The translations under genes and the position numbers were made by a program. Positions 1 through 8,035 of a DNA stretch of 37,760 bases are shown here, piece by piece. This stretch comes from JBEINZ01 sp040377825 (GTDB lineage Bacteria > Pseudomonadota > Alphaproteobacteria > Rhizobiales > Ancalomicrobiaceae): contig JBEINZ010000004.1 in the NCBI GenBank assembly GCA_040377825.1, positions 1 through 37,760 of the forward strand. Reading direction: 5' to 3'. The notes under the pieces were generated by a model that saw only the letters and a program-made list of their open reading frames with translations, ran no database searches and had not been told where the DNA came from. Positions within the stretch are counted from its first letter, which is position 1; each line of letters starts with the position of its first letter.

Positions 1-261
1 ATGGACAACCTCTCCAGCCACAAGGGCGTCAGGGTCCGCGAAATGATCGAGGCAGCTGGCGCAGAGCTGCGCTACCTCCCGCCCTACAGTCCCGACTTCA
101 ACCCCATCGAGATGGCCTTCTCGAAGCTGAAGGCGCTCCTGCGCAAGGCCTCGGCGCGAACCATCGGCGGGTTGTGGGACACCATCGGCCGCTTCCTCGA
201 TCTCTTCCCGCCGCAGGAATGCCGAAACGACTTCAACGCAGCTGGATATGATCCAACATGA
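1..261 (+). CDS. IS630-family transposase, C-terminal part (cut by window edge)
   Basis: This is the last 86 codons of a DDE transposase of the IS630/Tc1-mariner type. Visible hallmarks are the DNLSSHKG segment, which carries the second catalytic aspartate, and the YSPDFNPIEMAFSKLK segment, whose glutamate completes the DDE triad. The reading frame is open at base 1, so the first ATG is almost certainly an internal methionine and the catalytic N-terminal half lies outside the window. IS630 elements move by cut-and-paste into TA dinucleotides. Whether the full element is intact cannot be judged here. The family call is confident; the gene boundary is not. Confidence 0.85.
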   Translation: MDNLSSHKGVRVREMIEAAGAELRYLPPYSPDFNPIEMAFSKLKALLRKASARTIGGLWDTIGRFLDLFPPQECRNDFNAAGYDPT

Positions 262-276
262 TCGGCGAACGCTCTA
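1..276 (+). mobile_element. Right end of an IS630-type insertion sequence
   Basis: The transposase stop codon lies at 259-261. It is followed at once by GATCGGCGAACGCTC (260-274) and a TA at 275-276. IS630 elements end in short inverted repeats close to the transposase stop and duplicate a TA target, so this is a plausible right terminus. The matching left terminus is outside the window, so the exact end is an inference. Confidence 0.4.
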
Positions 277-469
277 GCTATCTATGTCAGCCCCTTACCT
301 TTTGTGACATCATGCACAAACCCCGATTTTTCGGTTCCGGGTAAAAACTTCGCATTCTCTGCTGAATTCAACCCAGCGCACGATTCCCACCTAAGCTCCG
401 AATTGCGAAGGGTTCCGAGAACGCTAACCCGTCGTGTCTGAGCGCTGAGCCGGCGGACCGGCGACGGTT

Positions 470-1090
470 TCAGGTCGTGAAAATCGGTACAAGCATCCAA
501 ATCCCGACGCCGATTAGGCAGAGCGCGAAGAGGATGTTGATGCGCCGGTTGGCAGTCTCGCTCATGAACAAGCGCGCGATGGCGGCGCCGGCGAGGGTCC
601 ATACGAGGAAGGCGACGAGATTGTTCAAGGTGAAGATCGTCGTGATGTTCAATACTGCCGCCAGCCCATCGTTCGGCGGAACGAGGAACTGCGTGAACAG
701 CAACCCTATGATGTAGTACGCCTTCGGGTTGAAGAGGAGGATCAGCGCGCCGTCGGTGAATCCAATCCTCACGGGCGTTTCGCTTCGACTGCTGGCTTGC
801 GCCTGCATGGATGCCTTCAGGAACAAGTAGCCCAGCCAGAAGACATAAGCCGCGCCGAGGATCGTCAATACGCGTGCAACGCGTGGCTCCGATAGGAGTA
901 GAAGTCCGGCACCCATTCCGATCATGGCCGTGACAACGAAGGTCGCCACATGATAACCTAAAAGAGCGGGAATTGCTGCCTGCAAGCCATGGGTGGCGCC
1001 GATCGAAGCGAAGAAAGCGTTACCCGGCCCGGGGCTGTAGGCGAGCGGGAACAAGAAGATGATGAGGGCAATTGTTGTTTCGAAGCCCAT
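470..1090 (-). CDS. LysE/RhtB-family amino-acid exporter
   Basis: A 206-residue inner-membrane protein of about six hydrophobic helices, the usual size for LysE/RhtB exporters, which expel amino acids and related metabolites. The N-terminal helix carries the conserved SPGPGNAFF segment (family pattern PGPN at this place), and the middle has the family's FNPKAYYI motif followed by a polar region. The ATG at 1090 has an AGGAAA-type ribosome-binding site upstream. It is transcribed divergently from the GlxA-type regulator at 1187, a common layout in which the regulator controls the exporter. The substrate cannot be read from sequence. Confidence 0.85.
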   Translation of the reverse strand: MGFETTIALIIFLFPLAYSPGPGNAFFASIGATHGLQAAIPALLGYHVATFVVTAMIGMGAGLLLLSEPRVARVLTILGAAYVFWLGYLFLKASMQAQASSRSETPVRIGFTDGALILLFNPKAYYIIGLLFTQFLVPPNDGLAAVLNITTIFTLNNLVAFLVWTLAGAAIARLFMSETANRRINILFALCLIGVGIWMLVPIFTT

Positions 1091-1151
1091 AGATCATTTC
1101 CTATTAATAAAGATTTTAGTAGGAGCAATTCTTTACTTTTCTCGAACTCAA

Positions 1152-1167
1152 CTTAAACTCATTTAAG
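1152..1167. promoter_or_regulatory. Candidate operator between lysE-type exporter and GlxA-type regulator
   Basis: A perfect 6-bp inverted repeat, CTTAAA-ctca-TTTAAG, sits in the AT-rich 96-bp space between the two divergent genes. It lies 9 bp before the AGGAGG ribosome-binding site of the regulator, where an autoregulatory operator would be expected. The repeat is read directly; the function is inferred. Confidence 0.3.
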
Positions 1168-1186
1168 AAGAGAATAGGAGGACAAT

Positions 1187-2212
1187 TTGACCTCACTTTC
1201 TGCCACGGCCGTCGGTAAGCCGCGCAAGGTCGTGATCCTTCTGTGCGATGGGACCGTCGGCCTCGATGCCATGGGCCCCGCTCAAGCCTTTCACGAAGCT
1301 CGCGGCGCAGACGGGCAGCGTCTGTACAGCATCATTTTCGCCTCGCCGACCGGAGGCGAAGTGGCGCTGGATTGTGGTGCCGTGATCGTCTCGTGCCGGC
1401 TTTACGACATCGATGTCGACGCCATCGACACCTTGCTCGTGCCTGGCGCCGATGACGGCTTCGCCGCCCTGAACGATACGCGACTCCTGGACTGGCTACG
1501 GACGGCGAATTCCCGCGTGCGGCGGATCGGGTCGATCTGCATCGGCGCGTTCCTGCTGGCAGAGACAGGGCTTCTGGATGGCGGGATGGCCGTGACCCAT
1601 TGGCGTTGGTGCGACCAGCTGCGCGCCCGGTTTCCGAACGTGACTGTGCTGCCGGATCAGATCTATGTTCGCAGTAACAACGTCTGGACATCAGCGGGCG
1701 TCACGGCGGGGATCGACATGTCGCTCGCCATGATCGAGGCCGATCATGGGCGCTCGCTCGCTCTGAAGATCGCACGGATGCTGGTGGTTTTCCTCCGCCG
1801 GCCGGGCAACCAATCGCAGGTCAGCGCGCCGCTCTTGGCGGAGAGCCGGGATCAAGCGGGGACCTTCGATGCGCTGCTTGTATGGATTAACGACAATATC
1901 GCCGAGCGGCTCGACATCGATACGCTTGCCGCTCGCATGGGGATGAGCCCGCGCAATTTCGCAAGGCTATTCGGCAAGCATGTCGGCGACACACCGGCCA
2001 ACATGATCCGAAAGATCCGGCTTGAACGGGCGCGTCAAATGCTCGAAAACACGACGCATCGGATCGTCGCGGTGGCCAATCAATGCGGTTTCCGCGATGT
2101 CGAGACCATGCGGCGTGTGTTCCGCCGGGAACTCGGCACGGCGCCCGAAGACTACCGCGAGATTTTCAGCACGGCCGCGCGTGCGTTCCCGTGCTCACCG
2201 GAGCCCCCCTAA
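1187..2212 (+). CDS. GlxA-type transcriptional regulator (DJ-1/PfpI domain plus AraC HTH)
   Basis: A 341-residue regulator with two parts. Residues about 14-200 form a DJ-1/PfpI-like (class I glutamine amidotransferase-like) domain with a cysteine at the nucleophile-elbow position (SICIGAF, Cys118) and the THWRWCDQL stretch typical of this family. Residues about 230-330 form an AraC-type double helix-turn-helix (LAARMGMSPRNFARLF ... ANQCGFRDVETMRRVFRRE). The TTG start at 1187 is preferred because AGGAGG lies 5 bp upstream (1176-1181) and no better start exists. Such proteins usually sense small nitrogenous or aldehyde metabolites. It probably controls the divergent LysE exporter and itself. 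It abuts the next gene (TAA then ATG). Confidence 0.88.
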   Translation: MTSLSATAVGKPRKVVILLCDGTVGLDAMGPAQAFHEARGADGQRLYSIIFASPTGGEVALDCGAVIVSCRLYDIDVDAIDTLLVPGADDGFAALNDTRLLDWLRTANSRVRRIGSICIGAFLLAETGLLDGGMAVTHWRWCDQLRARFPNVTVLPDQIYVRSNNVWTSAGVTAGIDMSLAMIEADHGRSLALKIARMLVVFLRRPGNQSQVSAPLLAESRDQAGTFDALLVWINDNIAERLDIDTLAARMGMSPRNFARLFGKHVGDTPANMIRKIRLERARQMLENTTHRIVAVANQCGFRDVETMRRVFRRELGTAPEDYREIFSTAARAFPCSPEPP

Positions 2213-2575
2213 ATGCCATCCCCAAAAATCACCGTCGAAACCACCGTCCACGCGCCTCTCGCGCAAGTTTGGCATGACTATATCACGTCGAGCGAGATCA
2301 AGCAGTGGAACGCGGCTTCCGATGATTGGCATACGACAAGCGTAACGGTGGATTTTCGCGTTGGAGGCTCCTTCAGTTCGCGGATGGAAGCGAAGGATGG
2401 TAGCTTTGGATTTGATTTTGCTGGGAGCTATACAAAGATCATTGAATGTGAGCGGATCGAATACGCTTTTGGTGATCGCAGTGCTCAAGTAGAGTTCATG
2501 CCCGCCCAAACCGGTGTCGTGGTGCGCGTGACATGTGACAGTGAGTCAACGCATCCGATTGACCAGCAACAGTAA
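2213..2575 (+). CDS. SRPBCC/AHSA1-domain protein, interrupted by an in-frame TAA
   Basis: A 120-residue protein of the START/SRPBCC superfamily (AHSA1, Activator of Hsp90 ATPase-like; DUF-type 'polyketide cyclase' relatives). Typical motifs are present: ITVETTVHAPLAQVW, IKQWNAASDDWHT, RVGGSFSSRMEAKDGSFGFDF. Family members run to about 137-140 residues and end with a helix that reads roughly GWQ-IL--F--YVE. Here a TAA at 2573-2575 falls just before that helix. The very same frame then continues as GWQSILDRFARHVEV and runs to a TGA at 2633-2635. The protein is therefore either truncated (pseudogene) or the TAA is read through or a sequencing error. It starts immediately after the regulator's stop, so it is translationally coupled to it. 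Confidence 0.75.
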   Translation: MPSPKITVETTVHAPLAQVWHDYITSSEIKQWNAASDDWHTTSVTVDFRVGGSFSSRMEAKDGSFGFDFAGSYTKIIECERIEYAFGDRSAQVEFMPAQTGVVVRVTCDSESTHPIDQQQ

Positions 2576-2635
2576 GGTTGGCAGTCCATTCTGGATCGAT
2601 TTGCGCGTCATGTTGAAGTGAGGACGCCCGGCTGA

Positions 2636-3030
2636 CGTTTGAGGCGACTTCACGGTTAGAGGCCCGGCGGAATCAGAAAAAACCGGTGTTCGGTCACCGT
2701 TGCCGCCCCAGGACAAAGCCGTCCTTACGAACCCAAAGTTCGCGTGTACGCCGCCAACCGCCAACTTTAATCGTTGCCGGACGCGAGAGACGCCTTAAAG
2801 CCGATCGCTGGAACGCCGGCATAAATGAATGTGATTTCGCGATCCGCCTCATTCTGTTTTTTGACTTTTTCTTGGCACGGCGTACACAACATCGACCGAA
2901 TTTCGGCGCGCTATTTTCTTGCCGACCGTCCTTCCGGCGAAACATAATGCAGACGTCGCGAGCACATGTTCATCCCCTTGAGCGTGCCTTACGTCGAGAA
3001 CTTTGCAAGGTCCTATCCCGAGGGTTTGCC
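2636..3030. other. Non-coding gap upstream of the ABC importer operon
   Basis: After the ghost C-terminus of the SRPBCC gene there is about 395 bp with no convincing gene. The frame of the binding protein stays open through part of it but lacks family similarity and a ribosome-binding site. A weak sigma-70-like pair, TTGACT at 2861-2866 and TACACA at 2883-2888 (16-bp spacer), could drive the operon; the -10 match is poor. Confidence 0.35.
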
Positions 3031-4626
3031 ATGATCCACGCCTCATTTTCCCGCCGCGCCCTGCTGCAGGGTACCGCCGCGCTGCTGGCCTCGACGACAT
3101 TCGTCACTGAGGCCTTTGCCCAGGCATCTCGCCGGTTGATCGTGGCCGCGGATTCCGAGCCGAAGAACCTCAATCCGGCGATGGTCGCCTCCAATGGCGT
3201 GTTCTTTGTCGCGAGCAAGGTGATCGAGCCGCTGGCCGAGGCCTCCTTCACCGCCAAGGATGGGCTTGCCCCGAGGCTTGCGACGAGCTGGGAGGGCGCG
3301 GCCGACGGGCTCTCGGTCACTTTCAAGCTGCGTTCGGGCGTGACCTGGCATGACGGAACGCCCTTTACCTCGGGCGACGTTGCTTTTTCAGCCCTCAAGA
3401 TCTGGAAACCGCTGCAAAATCTCGGACGGCTGGTATTCGCGAACCTCGCCGATGTCGAGACGCCCGACGCGCTGACGGCGGTTTTCCGCTTCTCCAAACC
3501 GACGCCGTTCCAGCTGATCCGCAATGCGCTTCCGGTCGTCACGAGCGTCGTGCCGAAGCACATTTACGATGGGTCCGACATCGCAACCAATCCGGCGAAT
3601 GTCAAACTGGTCGGCACGGGACCGTTCAAGTTCGCCGAGTATAAGCCGGGCGAATTCTATCGCCTCGTCCGCAACCCGACCTATTGGTCGGCGGGTGAAC
3701 CGAAGGTCGACGAGATCATTTTCCGCGTCCTGCCGGATCGGGCCGCCGCCGCCGGCGCGCTTGAGGCGGAGGAAATTCACCTCGCGGCCTTCTCGGCGGT
3801 CCCGCTCGCCGATCTCGCCCGGATAGGCAAGGTGAATGGTATCTCCGTCATCGCCAAGGGCTATGAAGCGCTGACCTATCAGCTGATCGTCGAGATCAAT
3901 CATCGCCGCAAGGAACTCGCCAACCAGAAGGTTAGGCAGGCGATCTCCTACGCGATCGACCGTCAATTCGTGGTCGATACGGTCTTTCTCGGCTATGCCG
4001 CGACGTCGACCGGCCCGGTGCCGAAGAACGCGCCCGAATTCTACACCGCCGACGTGGCGGCCTATAATTTCGACGTCGCCAAGGCCAACGCGCTGTTGGA
4101 CGAGGCCGGATATCCGCGTGGCGCGGACGGGACGCGCTTCGAACTGAAGCTTCTGCCGGCGCCTTATTTCAATGAGACGAAGCAGTTCGGCGACTATCTC
4201 AAGCAGGCTCTTACCGCGATCGGGATCAAGGCGACGATCGTATCCAACGACTCCGCCGGCCATATCAAGGCGGTTTACACCGATCAGGCGTTCGATCTTG
4301 CCGTCGCGCCCCCGGTCTTCCGCGGCGACCCGGCGATTTCGACGACGATCTTGGCGCAGTCCGGCCAGAAGCCCGGCGTGCCGTTTTCAAACCAGGGCGG
4401 CTATGCCAACCCCAAGCTCGACGCGATCATCGCCAAGGCGACCGAAACCGTCGATACCGCGGCGCGGACCGAGCTTTACAAGGACTTCCAAAAACTCGTC
4501 GTGGACGATCTTCCGTTCATCAACGTCGCCGAATGGGGCTTCATCACGGTTGCCCGTAACTCTGTTAAAAATGTCGCAAGCAATCCCCGTTGGGCAGTTT
4601 CCAATTGGGCCGACACGGAGCTGTGA
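3031..4626 (+). CDS. ABC importer substrate-binding protein, family 5 (peptide/nickel class)
   Basis: A 531-residue extracytoplasmic binding protein of the SBP_bac_5 family (DppA/OppA/NikA relatives). The ATG at 3031 gives a clear export signal: SRRALLQG with a twin-arginine-like pair, then a hydrophobic run ending in EAFAQ. The mature protein begins with the family pattern AADSEPKNLNPAM and later shows the VTWHDGTPFTSGDVAFS and VGTGPFKFAEY segments. The protein would capture its ligand in the periplasm and deliver it to the permeases encoded next. The ligand could be a peptide, another amino compound or possibly nickel; sequence reading does not decide. First gene of a six-gene operon; its stop overlaps the next start. 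Confidence 0.88.
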   Translation: MIHASFSRRALLQGTAALLASTTFVTEAFAQASRRLIVAADSEPKNLNPAMVASNGVFFVASKVIEPLAEASFTAKDGLAPRLATSWEGAADGLSVTFKLRSGVTWHDGTPFTSGDVAFSALKIWKPLQNLGRLVFANLADVETPDALTAVFRFSKPTPFQLIRNALPVVTSVVPKHIYDGSDIATNPANVKLVGTGPFKFAEYKPGEFYRLVRNPTYWSAGEPKVDEIIFRVLPDRAAAAGALEAEEIHLAAFSAVPLADLARIGKVNGISVIAKGYEALTYQLIVEINHRRKELANQKVRQAISYAIDRQFVVDTVFLGYAATSTGPVPKNAPEFYTADVAAYNFDVAKANALLDEAGYPRGADGTRFELKLLPAPYFNETKQFGDYLKQALTAIGIKATIVSNDSAGHIKAVYTDQAFDLAVAPPVFRGDPAISTTILAQSGQKPGVPFSNQGGYANPKLDAIIAKATETVDTAARTELYKDFQKLVVDDLPFINVAEWGFITVARNSVKNVASNPRWAVSNWADTEL

Positions 4627-5612
4627 GGCGCTCGCTCGGCATTGTCGGACGTCGCGCGATCAGCTCCATTCCGGTGCTGCTGATCGTCATTGTCGGGACG
4701 TTTTTCTTGATGGAGGCCGCGCCCGGCGATGCGGTGGACGCGTATCTCCTCTCGATGGGCGGAGGGGACGCGGCGCTCGCGCGCGACCTGCGGGCAAGCT
4801 ATGGGCTCGATCAGTCGATCCTGTCGCGGCTTTGGCTCTATCTGTCCGCGCTCGCCCGGTTCGATTTGGGCTGGTCGGTTGCCTTCGGCCGGCCGATCCT
4901 GGCGCTGATTGCCGAACGCCTTCCGAATACGTTGATCCTGATGGGCGCCGCGACCACCTTCGCTTTCGGTGTCGGATCGCTTTTCGGCATTGTCGCTGGC
5001 GCGCGGCCGCAAGGCTGGCTCGACCGGGTCGTGTCGATCGGCTCGCTCACGCTCTACGCCGTGCCGGGCTTTTGGTTGGCGCTTGTGCTCAGCCTGATTT
5101 TTTCCGTGCAGTTGCGTTGGCTCCCGATCGCCGGCATGGAGACCATCGCCTCCGGAAAAGTCGGCCTTGACCGCGCGCTGGATATCGCCCGGCACCTTGT
5201 TTTGCCGGTGACCGCGCTCGGCATGATCTATCTCGCGCTGTTTTTGCGCACGATGCGGGCCGGCATGGTGGAAGCGTGGCGGCAGGACTTCGTCCTCGCC
5301 GCGCGCGCCCGCGGCATTCCGAGGGGACGCATTGTCCTCAGCCATATCGCCCGCAATGCCCTGCTTCCGCTTGTGACGCTGCTTGGGCTGCAGTCCGCGG
5401 CGATGCTCGGCGGCAGCGTTGTGATCGAGAGCGTCTTTGCCATTCCGGGCTTCGGGCGATTGGCGCAGGAAGCGGTGGCCGGCCGCGACGCGCCGCTGTT
5501 GATGGGCATCATCGTGACGAGCGCCGTGCTGGTGATCGTGGTGACGTTGCTCGTCGACCTGACATACGCCTTGCTCGACCCGAGGGTCGGCGCGTCCGAG
5601 AGGGCGAAATGA
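4623..5612 (+). CDS. ABC importer permease 1 (DppB/NikB type)
   Basis: A 329-residue inner-membrane permease of the BPD_transp_1 family. The first helix is near residues 11-30, followed by the usual large periplasmic loop and a core of five more helices. The coupling-helix (EAA) loop is at about 222-241 (FVLAARARGIPRGR), where the ATPase docks. I chose GTG at 4623 because it overlaps the preceding TGA by 4 bp and gives the family-like N-terminus MRRSLGIVGRRAISSIPVLL; an upstream in-frame TTG at 4590 is less likely. It pairs with permease 2 to form the channel. Confidence 0.88.
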   Translation: MRRSLGIVGRRAISSIPVLLIVIVGTFFLMEAAPGDAVDAYLLSMGGGDAALARDLRASYGLDQSILSRLWLYLSALARFDLGWSVAFGRPILALIAERLPNTLILMGAATTFAFGVGSLFGIVAGARPQGWLDRVVSIGSLTLYAVPGFWLALVLSLIFSVQLRWLPIAGMETIASGKVGLDRALDIARHLVLPVTALGMIYLALFLRTMRAGMVEAWRQDFVLAARARGIPRGRIVLSHIARNALLPLVTLLGLQSAAMLGGSVVIESVFAIPGFGRLAQEAVAGRDAPLLMGIIVTSAVLVIVVTLLVDLTYALLDPRVGASERAK

Positions 5613-6439
5613 CTGTTCTGTCGCGTCTAATGCGCCAGCCCGAAGGCCTTTTCGGCGTCGTCATCCTCTCGACCTTGGCCATCGTCGCGCTGTCGGCGCC
5701 GCTTGTCTTTCCAAGGGATCCGCTCTCGATCGTGGCACGACCCTTGATCCCGCCTTTGTCCGATTGGTCCGTACCGCTCGGAACCGATCGCCTTGGCCGC
5801 GACGTGCTGACGGCGCTCGTTTACGGGGCGCGCGCCTCGCTTTCGGTCGGCTTGGCGGCTGCCGCGACGGCGGTCGTTGTCGGCTCGTTGGTCGGCACGC
5901 TTGCCGGGTTCATCGGTGGGATTGTCGACGAGGTCTTGATGCGCGTGGTCGATGCCTTTCAAATCGTGCCGGCGTTCCTGCTGGCGCTTGCCCTTGTCAG
6001 CGTGGCCGGTCCGTCGCTTGGCGTCGTGGTCGTCGCCATCGCGCTCGGCGCCTGGACGGGTCCGGCCCGGCTCGTTCGGGCAGAGGTTCTGTCGATCCGC
6101 GAACGCGACTATGTCGCGGCCGCGCGCGTTATCGGCATGCATCCCCTGGAGATCGCGCTGGCGCAGGTGCTGCCCGGGGCCATCGCGCCGGTTTTGGCGC
6201 TGAGTTCGGTCATCGTGGCGGCGGCGATCCTGGTTGAAGCCGCGCTTTCGTTCCTCGGTCTCGGTGATCCGAATACCGTCACCTGGGGCACAATGATCGC
6301 CGAAGGCCGGACGGTGCTGCGCACGGCACCGTTCCTCTCGATCATCCCGGGCGTTGCCTTGGTGGTAACTGTCGTTGGCGTCTACCTGCTCACGGACGGC
6401 CTCAACGAGGCGCTCGCGCGTCGGAGGGTTAAGGCGTGA
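5609..6439 (+). CDS. ABC importer permease 2 (DppC/NikC type)
   Basis: A 276-residue permease. It carries the hallmark of the DppC/OppC/NikC branch, PLGTDRLGRDVLTALVYGAR (about residues 56-75), in the first periplasmic segment after helix 1, and a coupling-helix loop near 167-187 (DYVAAARVIGMHPLEI). The ATG at 5609 overlaps the stop of permease 1 by 4 bp (ATGA), so the two subunits are translationally coupled, as expected for a heterodimer. Upstream in-frame codons exist but lie inside permease 1 and lack family similarity. Confidence 0.88.
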   Translation: MTVLSRLMRQPEGLFGVVILSTLAIVALSAPLVFPRDPLSIVARPLIPPLSDWSVPLGTDRLGRDVLTALVYGARASLSVGLAAAATAVVVGSLVGTLAGFIGGIVDEVLMRVVDAFQIVPAFLLALALVSVAGPSLGVVVVAIALGAWTGPARLVRAEVLSIRERDYVAAARVIGMHPLEIALAQVLPGAIAPVLALSSVIVAAAILVEAALSFLGLGDPNTVTWGTMIAEGRTVLRTAPFLSIIPGVALVVTVVGVYLLTDGLNEALARRRVKA

Positions 6440-7233
6440 GCGGCGTTCTAGCTGAAATCCGCGGGCTCGCTGTAAGCTACGATGCAAGCGATGCCGGCGG
6501 GACTGCCGCCCTTGTCGATGTCGATCTTGAAATCGTCGCCGGGGAGCGGCTCGCGGTGATCGGTGAAAGCGGGTCCGGCAAGAGCACGCTCGCGCTCGCG
6601 CTTTCCGGCCTGCTGCCCACGGGCGCGGCTTTGACGGGACGCATCACTTGGCCGGGGCTCGCGTCACAGCCAAGGCCGGGTCGCGACATCGGCTATGTCT
6701 TTCAGAATCCGGACGCAAGTCTCGATCCGGTGATGTCGATCGGCAAGCAAATCGCGGAGGTCGTGCGATTTAATTTTGGAATGACTTGGCGCGATGCCGA
6801 AACCCACGCCATCAATCTGCTTGGGCGCGTGCGACTGCCCGATCCCTCGGCGATCTATCGCGCCTATCCCCATCAACTGTCCGGCGGGCAGCGGCAGCGC
6901 GCGGCGGTCGCGGCAGCCATTGCGGCACGTCCGAAGCTTCTCATCGCGGACGAGGCAACGAGCGCGCTCGATTCGGTCGTTCAGGCCGAGTTGGTCCGCC
7001 TCCTCGACGAACTCGTCAGCACCGATGGGATGACGCTCCTCTTCATTACCCATGACATCGCGCTTGCCTCGTCCTTTGCCGATCGAATCGCGGTCTTTCA
7101 GGGCGGACGTCTGGTCGAAGTCGGACCGACGCGTCGCGTCATCGGGATGCCGGCGGAGGCCTATACGATCGGATTGCTCGTCAGCCATATCGACCTTGCC
7201 ACCCCACCCCTGATTTCGCGGAGCGGGCAATGA
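6436..7233 (+). CDS. ABC importer ATPase 1 (DppD/NikD type)
   Basis: A 265-residue ABC ATPase on the cytoplasmic face of the importer. Walker A is GESGSGKST (about 43-51), the signature is LSGGQ (148-152), and Walker B is LLIADE (168-173), followed by the ATSALD D-loop and the H-loop histidine in FITHDIALA. It begins at GTG 6436, overlapping the previous stop by 4 bp. At 265 residues it is shorter than OppD/DppD (about 320-335) and lacks their C-terminal oligopeptide/HPY extension; the size is closer to NikD-like ATPases. The D-loop and H-loop look intact. Confidence 0.9.
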   Translation: MSGVLAEIRGLAVSYDASDAGGTAALVDVDLEIVAGERLAVIGESGSGKSTLALALSGLLPTGAALTGRITWPGLASQPRPGRDIGYVFQNPDASLDPVMSIGKQIAEVVRFNFGMTWRDAETHAINLLGRVRLPDPSAIYRAYPHQLSGGQRQRAAVAAAIAARPKLLIADEATSALDSVVQAELVRLLDELVSTDGMTLLFITHDIALASSFADRIAVFQGGRLVEVGPTRRVIGMPAEAYTIGLLVSHIDLATPPLISRSGQ

Positions 7234-8027
7234 GCGAGGACATTCTGGTTGCGACGAACCTGACGAAGAGTTTCCGTCGCGCCGGAAACAGGGTGGTCGC
7301 GCTGAACGGGGTCTCCCTGACGCTCAAGCGCGGCGAGACAATCGGGCTTGTTGGACCATCGGGGAGCGGCAAATCGACTTTGGCCAGGATCCTCGTGCGC
7401 CTGATCGAACCGGAAAGCGGCGCGCTTGCCTTTGACGGCGTGGATCTGTTGGCCCAGCGTGGTGCGGGCTTGCGTCGCTTGCGGCGCCGCTTCCAAATGG
7501 TTTTTCAAGACCCGCTGGCCGCGTTCAATCCGCGCGCGACGGTCGCTGGCGCTCTGGCCGATCCGCTTCGGGTGCAAAAGATCGTCAGCGAAAGCGAAAG
7601 GCCCTCGGAAATCGTCCGGCTCCTCAACCGGGTTGGGCTCTCATCATCCTTGGCGGATCGAGGCATCGGCGAGATTTCGGGCGGACAACGCCAGCGCGTC
7701 GCGATTGCCAGGGCTTTGGCATCGCGGCCGGATCTAATCGTGCTTGACGAGGCCGTTTCGGCACTCGACGTCTCGATACGCGGCAAAATCCTCGACCTGC
7801 TTGTTGACCTCCAGCGACAAGACGGAATTGCCTATGTTTTTGTTTCCCACGACATCGCGGTCGTGCGTGCCGTGGCGCACCGCATCGCCATCATGGATGC
7901 CGGCTCGATCGTCGAAACCGGCCCGACCCCGTCGGTTGTCGCCGCGCCACGATCAGCCATTGGGCAGTCGCTGGTTGCGGCCGTGCCCCGATTGTTAACC
8001 GAGCAAGATCTCTTGCCATACGAATAG
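7230..8027 (+). CDS. ABC importer ATPase 2 (DppF/NikE type)
   Basis: A 265-residue ABC ATPase that would pair with ATPase 1. Walker A is GPSGSGKST (42-50), the signature is ISGGQ (149-153), Walker B is LIVLDE (169-174) with the AVSALD D-loop, and the H-loop is FVSHDIAVV. The segment FQDPLAAFNPR is typical of the DppF/NikE branch. The ATG at 7230 overlaps the previous stop (ATGA). Like its partner it lacks the long C-terminal extension found in OppF/DppF. Confidence 0.9.
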   Translation: MSEDILVATNLTKSFRRAGNRVVALNGVSLTLKRGETIGLVGPSGSGKSTLARILVRLIEPESGALAFDGVDLLAQRGAGLRRLRRRFQMVFQDPLAAFNPRATVAGALADPLRVQKIVSESERPSEIVRLLNRVGLSSSLADRGIGEISGGQRQRVAIARALASRPDLIVLDEAVSALDVSIRGKILDLLVDLQRQDGIAYVFVSHDIAVVRAVAHRIAIMDAGSIVETGPTPSVVAAPRSAIGQSLVAAVPRLLTEQDLLPYE

Positions 8028-8035
8028 GTGACCGA

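Noticed and set aside
2873..2887. TGGCAC element as a second sigma-54 promoter before the importer operon
   Set aside because: The -12 part is ACAC instead of TTGC, so the essential GC is missing.
2686..3030. Upstream extension of the binding protein
   Set aside because: It would bury the export signal at residue 116 and has no family similarity.
3388..4263. 291-codon minus-strand frame over the binding protein
   Set aside because: Arg/Asp/Gly-rich shadow of a well-supported gene.
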